Part shown: positions 8,111 to 16,787 of the stretch, in pieces
Layout of the letters: the number at the start of each line of letters is the position of its first letter
Numbering within the stretch: position 1 is the stretch's first letter
Assembly: GCA_903906365.1 (NCBI GenBank)
Contig: CAIVKC010000041.1
Coordinates: forward strand, 1-64,000
Direction of reading: 5' to 3'
From: an uncultured Bacteroidota bacterium
GTDB lineage: Bacteria > Bacteroidota > Bacteroidia > Chitinophagales > Chitinophagaceae
Length of the DNA: 64,000 nucleotides
The notes under the pieces: model-generated
Told to the model about the DNA's origin: nothing
Database searches by the model: none
What the model saw: only the letters and a program-made list of their open reading frames with translations
Position numbers and translations under genes: made by a program

Positions 8111-9013
8111 ATGCCTAGGTCTATGAAGCACGCTTACATTTTTCCGGGACAGGGCTCGCAATTCCCTGGAATGGGAAAGAGTTTTTATGACAACAGCGCC
8201 TTTGCCAAAAAATTGTTTGAACAGGCCAATGAGATACTGGGGTTCAGGATTTCAGATATCATGTTTGAAGGCAGTGAGGAGGATCTCAGGCAGACCAAAG
8301 TGACGCAACCGGCTGTATTCCTTCACTCGGTCATTGCCTTTAAAAGCATAGAGAATACCAAACCCGATATGGTGGCCGGTCATTCCCTGGGTGAGTTTTC
8401 CGCCCTGGTCGCCAATGGGGTACTTAGCTTTGAGGACGGACTTAGCCTGGTTTCTGTGCGGGCCCAGGCCATGCAGAAGGCATGCGAGTTAAATCCATCA
8501 ACCATGGCTGCGGTACTGGCACTTGATGATGCAAAAGTCGAAGCCATCTGCGAGGAAGTACGGCAGCAAACCGGAGAAGTCGTGGTGCCCGCCAATTATA
8601 ACTGCCCGGGGCAACTGGTCATCAGCGGATCAGTCAGGGGCGTGGAAATTGCCTGCGAAAAAATGAAGGCTGCCGGTGCCAAAAGGGCACTGATCCTTCC
8701 CGTTGGGGGCGCCTTCCATTCCCCCCTGATGGAACCTGCCAAAGAGGAACTTTCTGCTGCCATCAAAAGGATCACTTTTTATAACCCCACCGCCTCCATA
8801 TACCAGAACGTGGCCGCCAAGGCGGTCATGGATAAGGAAGAAATCAAAAAGAACCTGATCGAACAGCTCACCGGAGCCGTCCGGTGGACCCAGAGTGTAC
8901 AGGCCATGATAGGTGACGGCGCCTCCAAATTCACGGAAATCGGACCGGGCAAAGTGCTGCAGGGGCTCGTCCTGAAAATAAACAAGGAAATGCAGGTGGA
9001 AGGGGTAAATTGA
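8111..9013 (+). CDS. fabD: Malonyl-CoA:ACP transacylase (FabD)
   Basis: Moves malonyl groups from CoA to acyl carrier protein for fatty-acid elongation. The 300-residue protein opens with the FPGQGSQFPGMG motif; the nucleophile S92 lies in AGHSLGEFSALVA, R117 in VSVRAQAMQ and H203 in GGAFHSPLM, all standard for the family. There are two possible ATG starts, 8111 and 8123; the second gives MKHAYIFPGQG, the more usual N-terminus. It is not in a fab operon here; fabH is 6 kb away on the other strand. It converges with the AraC-type gene. Confidence 0.94.
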   Translation: MPRSMKHAYIFPGQGSQFPGMGKSFYDNSAFAKKLFEQANEILGFRISDIMFEGSEEDLRQTKVTQPAVFLHSVIAFKSIENTKPDMVAGHSLGEFSALVANGVLSFEDGLSLVSVRAQAMQKACELNPSTMAAVLALDDAKVEAICEEVRQQTGEVVVPANYNCPGQLVISGSVRGVEIACEKMKAAGAKRALILPVGGAFHSPLMEPAKEELSAAIKRITFYNPTASIYQNVAAKAVMDKEEIKKNLIEQLTGAVRWTQSVQAMIGDGASKFTEIGPGKVLQGLVLKINKEMQVEGVN

Positions 9014-9057
9014 TTCGACCGGTTCAGGGACATAGCCCTTGGATGCAATAGATCCGC

Positions 9058-9987
9058 TCAGGATCTTGCGAGGCAATGCTGGTAGGCCCCGGGTGTGATG
9101 CCCTCTATTTTACGGAACATCCTGACAAAATAATTTTCGTCGCTGAATCCGCATTGCAGGCTGATCTCCTTGATGCTTGACTTTTTGGAAGCAATCAGCT
9201 GCTTGGCCAGCTTTACACGTTCCTTATTGATATAATCAAGCGGCGTAATGCCAAATTGCTCCTTGAACCATTTGAAAAAGGCGTTCCGGCTCAGGTACGC
9301 CTTGGAGCAAAGCTCATTGACCGGTATCTTTTCGGTCAGGTTCTCGTGGATATAATGGAGGACAAACTGCATCCTGTCGTGATTATGCTCCTGGGTGATT
9401 TCCATGGATACCTGCCTTAAATGCTGGCTCTGCAACAACCGGATTAGCAGTTCCTTCAGGTTAAGGTCTGCGAAAATATTTTTTTTCCTGTCCTCGCTGC
9501 TGCACACCCTGATCAGTTTATTGATCAAACCGGTGACCTCTGCGTCATTATCAAAGTGATACTGGTTAAATTGAAGTTTCCAGTCATGGGATGAATCGGG
9601 ATCACTGTTGTAATACTGGTTGAGGTATTCCATGGTGTCATTGATGTACCGGGCATCCACCGCCAGGGCAATGCACTGTGTGGGGTTTTCGGGCATGGCC
9701 TCCGGAAAATCAATGACCATGGTTTCTTTGGCAGGGACGATGACGGTTTCTCCCGGAAGGTATTCAAAGGAAGGCTTGTCAAAAAGGTGCATGATTTTCT
9801 TTCCCCTGACCATGCTGGTGATGACAAAATCGTTGAAGGTCAGGGGAACCCGGTAGCTTTCCTGGTAGCTTTCAAAAATGTTGAGCTCGCAATTCTTCAG
9901 GTTGTAGATGCGCCTGTTTTCCACCAGCGTCTGCAAATACCTGGGCTGCGTAAGATCAATCTTTTGTAGAGGATTTCTGGCAGGCAT
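9058..9987 (-). CDS. AraC-family transcriptional regulator
   Basis: DNA-binding regulator of 309 residues. The N-terminal 190 or so residues form a sensing/dimerisation region resembling the AraC cupin-type N domain, with SFEYLPGETVIVPAKETM as the beta-barrel signature. The C-terminus carries two helix-turn-helix motifs of the AraC type (about 208-305), including LSRNAFFKWFKEQFGITP and CGFSDENYFVRMFRKIEG. It is transcribed divergently from the aldehyde dehydrogenase across a 151-base intergenic space. That arrangement, with the DUF779 gene, suggests it controls the dehydrogenase in response to an aldehyde or alcohol. The inducer is unknown. Confidence 0.88.
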   Translation of the reverse strand: MPARNPLQKIDLTQPRYLQTLVENRRIYNLKNCELNIFESYQESYRVPLTFNDFVITSMVRGKKIMHLFDKPSFEYLPGETVIVPAKETMVIDFPEAMPENPTQCIALAVDARYINDTMEYLNQYYNSDPDSSHDWKLQFNQYHFDNDAEVTGLINKLIRVCSSEDRKKNIFADLNLKELLIRLLQSQHLRQVSMEITQEHNHDRMQFVLHYIHENLTEKIPVNELCSKAYLSRNAFFKWFKEQFGITPLDYINKERVKLAKQLIASKKSSIKEISLQCGFSDENYFVRMFRKIEGITPGAYQHCLARS

Positions 9988-10138
9988 TCAATCTTTATTA
10001 CATAATGAATTTACACCCTTTTGAAATTCAGTTCAAACAAAAGGTACAATTGTGCTATATACGGGTACTATTTTGACCCTGATTTATCCCCAAAAAATAA
10101 AACTTTAGCCCATTATTTAACGATTAAATTGTTTCCAT

Positions 10139-11671
10139 ATGAGTACATCAACGATGACCGCCCCGAAATCCACGGTGGCAAGCCGGCCGAGGTTCAAAGA
10201 CCGCTATGATCATTATATCAACGGGAAATTCACCGCGCCGGCCAGTGGCCAATACTTCGACAATATATCCCCCATCGACGGCAAAGTGTTTACCCAGGCC
10301 GCTCGCGGAAATGCCCAGGATATTGACAGGGCCCTCGATGCGGCCTGGTCCGCCTTTCCTTCCTGGAGTAAGACCGCGGCCTCCCATCGCAGCAATCTGC
10401 TGCTGAAAATTGCCCAGGTTATTGAAGACAACCTGGAATACCTGGCCATTGTAGAAACCATTGACAATGGTAAGGCCATCCGGGAAACCCGGGCTGCCGA
10501 CCTTCCGCTGGTGATAGACCATTTCCGCTATTATGCCGGTGTGATCAGGGCTGAGGAAGGAACCCTCAGCGAACATGATGAAACTACCCTCAGCCTCCAG
10601 GTTCATGAACCCATTGGGGTAGTCGGCCAGATCATACCATGGAACTTTCCCCTGCTGATGGCTGCCTGGAAAATAGCGCCCGCCCTGGCTGCCGGCTGTT
10701 GCATTGTCGTAAAACCTGCCGAACAGACCCCTACCAGCATAATGTGCATGATGGAACTCATCGGCGATATCCTTCCCGCCGGTGTGCTGAATGTGGTTAC
10801 CGGCTTTGGCGTAGAGGCAGGCAAACCACTGGCAAGTTCCCCGAAGGCCAGTAAAGTGGCCTTTACCGGGGAAACAACCACAGGCCGCCTCATTATGCAG
10901 TATGCCGCTGAAAACCTCATCCCCGTCACCATGGAACTAGGCGGCAAGAGCCCCAACCAGTTTTTTGAATCCGTAGCAGATGCCGACGATGATTTCTTTG
11001 ACAAGGCCATAGAAGGAGCCGTCATGTTTGCCCTGAACCAGGGGGAGGTCTGTACCTGTCCGAGCCGTATCCTGGTTCATGAAAATATTTATGAAAAGTT
11101 CATGGACCGGGTCATTCAGCGCGCCAAGGCCATTCGCCTGGGAAACCCGCTGGATGCTGAAACCATGATGGGAGCCCAGGCAAGCGAAGACCAGTATAAC
11201 AAAATACTCAGCTATCTTGATATCGGCAAGCAGGAAGGCGCCACGGTCCTTTGCGGCGGCGAGGCGTTCCACCAGAACAGCGGACTGGAGCACGGTTATT
11301 ATATCAAACCCACCATATTCAAGGGGCATAATAAAATGCGCGTTTTCCAGGAGGAAATCTTCGGACCGGTCACCTGCGTGACGACCTTCAAAAGCACCGA
11401 GGAAGCCATTGCCATCGCCAATGACACCCTCTATGGACTGGGTGCAGGGGTTTGGACCAGGGATGCCCATGAACTCTACCAGGTGCCCCGTGCCATACAG
11501 GCAGGACGCGTATGGGTAAACTGTTACCATGCCTACCCGGCCCACGCACCCTTTGGCGGGTACAAAAAATCCGGATTCGGCAGGGAAACCCATAAAATGA
11601 TGCTCAATCATTACAGGCAAACAAAAAATATGCTGATATCCTACTCCAAGACAAAGCTGGGATTCTTTTGA
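10139..11671 (+). CDS. NAD(P)-dependent aldehyde dehydrogenase (acetaldehyde/AldB-like)
   Basis: Oxidises an aldehyde to its acid. All hallmarks of the superfamily are present in 510 residues: N169 in the PWNFP motif, K192 in VVKPAEQTP, the general base E266 in MELGGKSPN and the nucleophile C305 in [11 protein letters not shown]. The second cysteine two residues on (C307) is common in the AldB/ExaC group of acetaldehyde dehydrogenases, and the start [10 protein letters not shown] fits that group. A DUF779 gene downstream and a divergent AraC regulator complete a set seen beside this subgroup elsewhere. Substrate is inferred as a short aliphatic aldehyde. A hairpin lies between this gene and DUF779. 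Confidence 0.93.
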   Translation: MSTSTMTAPKSTVASRPRFKDRYDHYINGKFTAPASGQYFDNISPIDGKVFTQAARGNAQDIDRALDAAWSAFPSWSKTAASHRSNLLLKIAQVIEDNLEYLAIVETIDNGKAIRETRAADLPLVIDHFRYYAGVIRAEEGTLSEHDETTLSLQVHEPIGVVGQIIPWNFPLLMAAWKIAPALAAGCCIVVKPAEQTPTSIMCMMELIGDILPAGVLNVVTGFGVEAGKPLASSPKASKVAFTGETTTGRLIMQYAAENLIPVTMELGGKSPNQFFESVADADDDFFDKAIEGAVMFALNQGEVCTCPSRILVHENIYEKFMDRVIQRAKAIRLGNPLDAETMMGAQASEDQYNKILSYLDIGKQEGATVLCGGEAFHQNSGLEHGYYIKPTIFKGHNKMRVFQEEIFGPVTCVTTFKSTEEAIAIANDTLYGLGAGVWTRDAHELYQVPRAIQAGRVWVNCYHAYPAHAPFGGYKKSGFGRETHKMMLNHYRQTKNMLISYSKTKLGFF

Positions 11672-11683
11672 TCCAAATCCCTC

Positions 11684-11720
11684 AGCGGCAGCAGGCAATA
11701 AGTCCTGCTGCCGTTTATTT
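11684..11720 (+). terminator. Hairpin with T-rich tail between dehydrogenase and DUF779 gene
   Basis: A perfect 10-base stem (CGGCAGCAGG, 11686-11695, with 11704-11713), extendable by two pairs, has an 8-base loop and is followed by TTTATTTTAT. It looks like a terminator or attenuator placed inside an otherwise conserved gene pair. Confidence 0.75.
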
Positions 11721-11744
11721 TATGCAACTTATTTAAATAAAGAC

Positions 11745-12119
11745 ATGGAAATCCCCAGGGTAATTGCAACGGCCCGGGCCGTTGCCCTGATTGAACAACT
11801 CCGGCAAAGCCACGGGCCCCTTATGTTTCATCAAAGTGGCGGCTGTTGCGACGGATCCCAGCCCATGTGTTTTCCCGAAGGGGAATTCAGGCTAGGGGGC
11901 AGTGATGTCTGCCTGGGAACGGTCAATGGATGCAGATTCTATATGGGTGCAGACCAGTTCGAATACTGGAAACACACCCAGCTGGTACTGGACGTAACTC
12001 CCGGACGCGGAAGCAGTTTCTCCCTGGAAATACCGCTCGGCGTCCGGTTCCTGATTCAGTCCAGGCTTTTTACCGATTCAGAACTGACCCAGCTCTCCCC
12101 CCTGCAGGAAATTCCCTGA
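11745..12119 (+). CDS. DUF779 family protein
   Basis: Cytoplasmic protein of 124 residues with no signal peptide. I recognise the DUF779 family from the segment MFHQSGGCCDGSQPMC and from the position downstream of an aldehyde dehydrogenase. Five cysteines (34, 35, 42, 56, 63) and H29 are concentrated in the first half and could bind a metal or a reactive aldehyde; this is inference. The family has no established biochemical role that I know of. The terminator-like hairpin upstream suggests that its level is set separately from that of the dehydrogenase. Confidence 0.85.
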   Translation: MEIPRVIATARAVALIEQLRQSHGPLMFHQSGGCCDGSQPMCFPEGEFRLGGSDVCLGTVNGCRFYMGADQFEYWKHTQLVLDVTPGRGSSFSLEIPLGVRFLIQSRLFTDSELTQLSPLQEIP

Positions 12120-12142
12120 GGGTACCGGTGCAGGCCGGCCGC

Positions 12143-12592
12143 TTACACGTCGATGCTGCAGTTGACCCATTGAGGATCAAAAGCAGCCTGGTATTTTTCG
12201 TAAAAACGGATGGCCGGTTCATTCCATTCAAGGACCTGCCAAACGATGCCCTGTAATTTCCTTTCACGGGCTTCCAGGATGAGCCGGTCCAGCAGCAGCT
12301 TACCGAGTCCCTGGCCACGCATTTTTTCGGTCACCAGAATATCTTCCAGGTACATCCTTTGTCCCTTCCAGGTCGAGTACCGGATGTAGTACAGGGCGAA
12401 TCCTTCCACCCGCCCGTCCTGTTCGGCCACAAATGCCCACCATACCGGACTGGGTCCAAATCCGCTTTCCCGGAAATGTTCCAGGGTGACGGTGACTTCC
12501 TGGGGCGCCTTTTCATAGAGGGCCAGTTCCCTGATTAGTTCCAGCAGGCGGGGACAATCCTGCTCTACGGCCCTTCTTATTATAATTTCCAT
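12143..12592 (-). CDS. GNAT acetyltransferase, diamine/spermidine acetyltransferase-like
   Basis: Acetyl-CoA dependent N-acetyltransferase of 149 residues. The acetyl-CoA loop is RGQGLGKLLL, preceded by QRMYLEDILV and followed by WNEPAIRFYEK. These three blocks in this order, with TWKG before them, resemble spermidine/spermine N1-acetyltransferase (SSAT), so a polyamine or related amine is a fair guess at the substrate. The frame continues 12 codons upstream, but the ATG at 12592 begins with MEIIIRRAVEQD, typical of GNAT proteins. It lies 60 bases downstream of the transsulfuration gene on the same strand. Confidence 0.85.
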   Translation of the reverse strand: MEIIIRRAVEQDCPRLLELIRELALYEKAPQEVTVTLEHFRESGFGPSPVWWAFVAEQDGRVEGFALYYIRYSTWKGQRMYLEDILVTEKMRGQGLGKLLLDRLILEARERKLQGIVWQVLEWNEPAIRFYEKYQAAFDPQWVNCSIDV

Positions 12593-12652
12593 GTTCTGGT
12601 GGTTTTTTTTGGTTCGCCGGATGGGCATTGGGCTGCTATGGACCGAACACGG

Positions 12653-13882
12653 TCAGGACCCGAGTGCCTGCAGCAGGTCTGCGGTGATATCCTGTATGTT
12701 TTCCATTCCAACACTCATGCGGATGAGCCCGTCGGTGATGCCGTATTTTTCACGCAGCTCCCTGGGTACCCCAAAATGGGTCATGGAAGCCGGATGGCTC
12801 AGCAGGGTGTCACAGGTGCCCAGCGAAACGGTCCTGGTGCACATGGAGAGCCGGTTCATAAAGCTGATGCCTGCCTGCAGACCGCCTTTCAATTCAAAAC
12901 TCATCATGGCACCTGGCAGTCGCATCTGCCGGGAGGTTAGGGTATAGTCGGGATGGGAGGGCAGGCCATTGTAATTTACGGTTGCCACTCCGGGATTCCC
13001 GCTGAGGAGCCTGGCTACTTCGGCCGCATTCTGACAATGACGTTCCATGCGCACTTCCAGGGTTTTCATTCCATTGATCAGCAGGAAGGCATCGAAGGGA
13101 TTTCCATTGCCCCCCAGCAGCCGGTGGGTTTTGGTGGCCTTTGTCTGCATGAATTCGATGTCCTTTCCGATCAGCAGTCCGCCAATGGCGGTTCCATGAC
13201 CATTGAGGAATTTGGTGGTTGAATGAACCACAAAATCAACTTCATAGCGGAATGGCTGCTGCAGATAGGGTGTGGCAAAAGTATTGTCACAGGCTACGAT
13301 CAGGCCGTATTGCCTGGCCAGTTTCCCCAGTGCTTCAATATCCACACACTGGATGGTCGGATTGGCCGGTGTTTCCAGGTAGAGCATCCGTATGGAAGGA
13401 TCTGCCTTTAAAGCGGCTTCTGCCAGGCTCAGGTCCCGCAGGTCCGCAATGACGGCCTCAATGCCCAGGGAGGGAAGGGCCTTATGCAGCAGTTCTTCTG
13501 TTCCGCCGTAGAGTGAAAAATGGGTCAGTATCTTGTCTCCGGACTTCAGGTTCATCAGCATCAGCGTACTGATGGCTGCCATACCGGATGCATGCAGGAT
13601 GGCTTTCAGGGGCAGGGGGCCTCCTCCCGGCAACCGGATGCCAAAAGACTCCATGGCGGCGATTTTCTCCTCCGCCTCCGTGAAGGTGGGGTTCCCCCAG
13701 CGGGAATAGATATATCCCGGCTCCTCTCCGCTGAACCTGCGCATCCCCTGTTCGGCATCGTCATATACAAAAGTGCTGGTTGCATAGATAGGGGTCAGGT
13801 GGGCGTAGTTGGGATCCTGGTGGTGTCCCGCGTGGATGGCCAGTGAACTGAAACCGTTGTAATTGAAATTCTTGTCTGCCAT
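12653..13882 (-). CDS. Trans-sulfuration family PLP enzyme (Cys/Met metabolism)
   Basis: Fold-type I PLP enzyme of the cystathionine gamma-synthase / gamma-lyase / O-acylhomoserine sulfhydrylase / methionine gamma-lyase family, 409 residues. Visible features are Y59 and R61 in YSRWGNPT (phosphate binding from the neighbouring subunit), ASGMAA for the cofactor, D199 in ACDNTFATP, the PLP lysine K224 in VHSTTKFLNGHG, and SLGTCDTLLSHPASMTH near the C-terminus. These do not settle which of the four reactions it performs. An insertion with GGGPLP at 86-91 is slightly unusual. No met or cys gene is adjacent. Confidence 0.88.
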   Translation of the reverse strand: MADKNFNYNGFSSLAIHAGHHQDPNYAHLTPIYATSTFVYDDAEQGMRRFSGEEPGYIYSRWGNPTFTEAEEKIAAMESFGIRLPGGGPLPLKAILHASGMAAISTLMLMNLKSGDKILTHFSLYGGTEELLHKALPSLGIEAVIADLRDLSLAEAALKADPSIRMLYLETPANPTIQCVDIEALGKLARQYGLIVACDNTFATPYLQQPFRYEVDFVVHSTTKFLNGHGTAIGGLLIGKDIEFMQTKATKTHRLLGGNGNPFDAFLLINGMKTLEVRMERHCQNAAEVARLLSGNPGVATVNYNGLPSHPDYTLTSRQMRLPGAMMSFELKGGLQAGISFMNRLSMCTRTVSLGTCDTLLSHPASMTHFGVPRELREKYGITDGLIRMSVGMENIQDITADLLQALGS

Positions 13883-14018
13883 GGTCTGGTATTAAAATGA
13901 ATGGATGAAATTGGAGGGTTAAAAGTAATTCATAAAACGCAAAGACTTCTCAGCAGGGTGTGACCTTTCATTTTATGGAATATCATCCTGTTTGCATCTG
14001 GGATAGGTAAAAGCCTGG

Positions 14019-15056
14019 ATGACAATGAACCCTGCACCTGTTTACCGGATCCTTTTGACATGCCTGCTTATCTGGGCCAGATGTTATGGCCAGCCCTGCA
14101 GCGGGCAGGAGCCGCGCTGCGAACATGGTCCCCGTCAGTTGCTGGAAGAGGCCCTTGGATTCATGCAGCAGCATTACTACCGTAAATCCCAGGTCGACTG
14201 GGATTCCCTGGCATCCCAGGCGAGAAGGCGCCTGGAAAATACGGACCAGGATGATGCGGTGGGCCAGACGATCAGCTGGTGTTTTCAGCAGCTTCATGAA
14301 CCGCACAGTTTCCTCATGGGGCCGGACCTGGCAGCCAGGTACCGCTGCGGAGCAACAAGGGCGGTGGGAAAACCGGACCTCTCCGGGCTGATGGGCATGC
14401 TGGAAGGTGAGATACTGGACAGCGGCATCGCCTATCTGTCCGTGCCCTGGGTACATAGCTCCGATTCCATGATCTGCCTGCAGGTGGCTGACAGCATTCA
14501 GCGCCTGATTGCCAGGCTGGACGCACAGGGTCCTTCCCGCTGGATCATTGACCTGCGCGGTAATTCCGGGGGAAACTGCTGGCCCATGCTGGCGGGACTG
14601 GGGCCCCTGCTTGGAAACGGCATCTGTGGCTATTTTGTAAACCTGGGTGAAAAAATACCCATTGCTTATTGCGACGGGGCCGCCATGCAGGGTAAGAACA
14701 TACGATGTATGGTTTCCCGGCCCTACCAGACCAAATCGGCCCTGCATTCCATGGTGGTATTAACAGGAAATAGAACCGTCAGTGCGGGGGAGATCGTTGC
14801 CCTGGCCTTCAGGGGCAAGGAAGGGGTGCGGCTTTATGGGGAGCCAACGGCCGGCTATACCACCGCAAACGCCACCTACAGTCTTTCCGACAATTCCATG
14901 CTGGTGCTCTCTGTATGCCTGGAAGCGGACAGGAACGGATGCATATGCAGGGGTAAAGTCATACCCGATGCCCTGGTCACAACCCAAGACCCTGCGGTAA
15001 GGGATGATCTGGTCAGGAACTCCGCGATCCGGTGGCTCAGCGGGGGAAAACCCTGA
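14019..15056 (+). CDS. S41-family (tail-specific) peptidase-like protein, exported
   Basis: Protein of 345 residues with an N-terminal hydrophobic signal segment (about 9-24), so probably periplasmic or surface-exposed. The C-terminal two thirds resemble peptidase family S41: HEPHSFLMG (93-101) corresponds to the family's conserved histidine block, WIIDLRGNSGG (175-185) to the core strand and turn, and VSAGEIVALA (254-263) holds the likely nucleophile S255. Unlike CtpA-type proteases I see no PDZ domain. Cysteines are plentiful. It converges with fabH, leaving only three bases between stop codons. Substrate unknown. Confidence 0.75.
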   Translation: MTMNPAPVYRILLTCLLIWARCYGQPCSGQEPRCEHGPRQLLEEALGFMQQHYYRKSQVDWDSLASQARRRLENTDQDDAVGQTISWCFQQLHEPHSFLMGPDLAARYRCGATRAVGKPDLSGLMGMLEGEILDSGIAYLSVPWVHSSDSMICLQVADSIQRLIARLDAQGPSRWIIDLRGNSGGNCWPMLAGLGPLLGNGICGYFVNLGEKIPIAYCDGAAMQGKNIRCMVSRPYQTKSALHSMVVLTGNRTVSAGEIVALAFRGKEGVRLYGEPTAGYTTANATYSLSDNSMLVLSVCLEADRNGCICRGKVIPDALVTTQDPAVRDDLVRNSAIRWLSGGKP

Positions 15057-15059
15057 TTG

Positions 15060-16052
15060 TCAATGACCCCATTTTAGCCAGGTCGCGCCCCAGGTAAAGC
15101 CGCCGCCGAAGGCTGCCAGAACCAGGTTGTCCCCTTTTTTCAACTGGCTTTCCCAGTCCCAGAGGCAAAGGGGTATGGTGGCAGCGGTCGTGTTGCCGTA
15201 GCGCTGGATATTGATCATGACCTTTTCATGGGAAAGCCCCATGCGGTTTGCTGTGGCATCGATGATCCGCTTGTTGGCCTGGTGGGGCACCAGCCACGCA
15301 ATGTCTTCGGAGCGCAAATGGTTGCGTTCCATGAGCTCCGCACTGACATCGGCCATCCTTTTGACGGCAAACTTGAATACGGTCTGGCCCTCCTGGTATA
15401 TATAATGCTCCTTGTTGGCGACCGTTTCCATGGAGGCCGGGTGCAGGGAGCCGCCTCCTTTCATGTGAAGAAAATTACGACCGCTCCCGTCGCTGCGAAG
15501 GATGCTGTCCAGCACACCCAATCCTTCCAGGTTAGGTTCCAGCAGGACGGCCCCGGCACCATCCCCGAAAATGACGCAGGTGGTCCGGTCGCTGTAGTCG
15601 ACGATGGCACTCATTTTATCGGACCCCACCACCACTACCTTGCGGTAACGGCCGCTTTCAATGTACATGGCCCCTGTGGTAAGGGCATATAAAAACCCCG
15701 AACAGGCCGCACTCATGTCAAATCCCCAGGCGTTGGTGGCGCCAATCTTGTCGCATACTATGTTGGCCGTTGCCGGGAAATACATATCCGGGGTCACCGT
15801 GGCCACGATCATGCACTCGATCTCGGAAGGATCAATGCCTCTTTTTTGGCAAAGTTCCAGGACGGCCGGTACGCAGAGGTCCGAAGTTGCTTTTCCGGCC
15901 CCTTTGAGAATCCTTCGTTCTTCCACCCCTGTTCTGGTCCGGATCCATTCGTCATTGGTGTTCACCATTTTTTCCAAATCGGCATTGGTCAGTCTGTCTT
16001 CGGGCACATATCCACCAATGGCAGTAATGGCTGCTGTCAATTTCTGGCTCAT
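15060..16052 (-). CDS. fabH: 3-oxoacyl-ACP synthase III (FabH)
   Basis: Initiates fatty-acid synthesis by condensing an acyl-CoA with malonyl-ACP. The 330-residue thiolase-fold protein has the complete triad: C117 in [14 protein letters not shown]257 in [10 protein letters not shown] and N287 in [20 protein letters not shown] and [15 protein letters not shown] are also typical. In Bacteroidota the primer can be branched, which the sequence alone cannot show. Two or more FabH copies are common in this phylum, so this may not be the only one. A TAATTTTA element 14 bases before the ATG resembles the -7 box. Confidence 0.95.
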   Translation of the reverse strand: MSQKLTAAITAIGGYVPEDRLTNADLEKMVNTNDEWIRTRTGVEERRILKGAGKATSDLCVPAVLELCQKRGIDPSEIECMIVATVTPDMYFPATANIVCDKIGATNAWGFDMSAACSGFLYALTTGAMYIESGRYRKVVVVGSDKMSAIVDYSDRTTCVIFGDGAGAVLLEPNLEGLGVLDSILRSDGSGRNFLHMKGGGSLHPASMETVANKEHYIYQEGQTVFKFAVKRMADVSAELMERNHLRSEDIAWLVPHQANKRIIDATANRMGLSHEKVMINIQRYGNTTAATIPLCLWDWESQLKKGDNLVLAAFGGGFTWGATWLKWGH

Positions 16053-16168
16053 TAGATTCCTTTCGTTTAAAATTAGGGTCCTGTAGAAAAGGTGTAAAAG
16101 TACTATTTGAATCGCAAATTTAGGGATGGCCCTGATATCTAATCATTTTTCCGTTATTTTCGCGGCCT

Positions 16169-16753
16169 ATGATAGCCTTTCTCAGGGGAGATTTTGTATA
16201 CAAGACACCTGCCTGCGTCCACATCGATGTGCACGGGGTTGGGTATGAAGTTTCCATCAGCCTGCATACCTTTTCCAGGATACAGCACCTGGACAAAGGG
16301 ACTTTGCAGACCTATTTTCATGTCCGGGAAGACGGACAGACCCTGTACGGCTTTTTCGAAGCCGTGGAAAAAGAGATGTTTATCCAGCTCATCAGTGTCT
16401 CCGGGGTAGGTGCGTCCACAGCCAGGATGATGCTTTCCTCGATGAAACCGGAGGAAATTGCCAGGGCCATCCTGCAGGGCAATACCAGGCAACTGGAAAG
16501 CATCAAGGGAATAGGCCGCAAATCAGCCGAAAGGATCATACTCGAACTCCGCGACAAAGTAGGCAAAACCATCCCTGATTCAAATAATTCCACATTGATA
16601 AACAATACCTTGGAGCAAGATGCGTTAAATGCATTAATTGCACTTGGCATAGCCAGATCAGCTGCTGAACAAGCGATCAAAAAGGTGTTTGTTTCCGAAC
16701 CTGGATCTGATAGCGTTGAGGGCATCATTAAGAAAGCCTTAAAAACTTTGTAG
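16169..16753 (+). CDS. ruvA: Holliday junction branch-migration protein RuvA
   Basis: DNA-binding subunit of the RuvAB complex that recognises Holliday junctions and loads RuvB. The 194-residue protein shows the N-terminal OB fold (MIAFLRGDFVYKTPACVHID), two helix-hairpin-helix motifs (ISVSGVGASTARMMLS and IKGIGRKSAERIILELRDK) and the C-terminal RuvB-contact domain (DALNALIALGIARSAAEQAI). Length is normal. TATTTTCG ends six bases before the ATG. As in other Bacteroidota genomes that I recall, ruvA directly precedes sprA, here with 34 bases between them. Confidence 0.96.
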   Translation: MIAFLRGDFVYKTPACVHIDVHGVGYEVSISLHTFSRIQHLDKGTLQTYFHVREDGQTLYGFFEAVEKEMFIQLISVSGVGASTARMMLSSMKPEEIARAILQGNTRQLESIKGIGRKSAERIILELRDKVGKTIPDSNNSTLINNTLEQDALNALIALGIARSAAEQAIKKVFVSEPGSDSVEGIIKKALKTL

Positions 16754-16787
16754 CCTATCGGAACTGATTTCTACCTAACTAATTCTT

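Noticed and set aside
13883-14018. Possible SAM-type riboswitch upstream of the transsulfuration gene
   Set aside because: Reading the minus strand gave no stems or conserved core resembling a SAM-I, SAM-II or SAH element.
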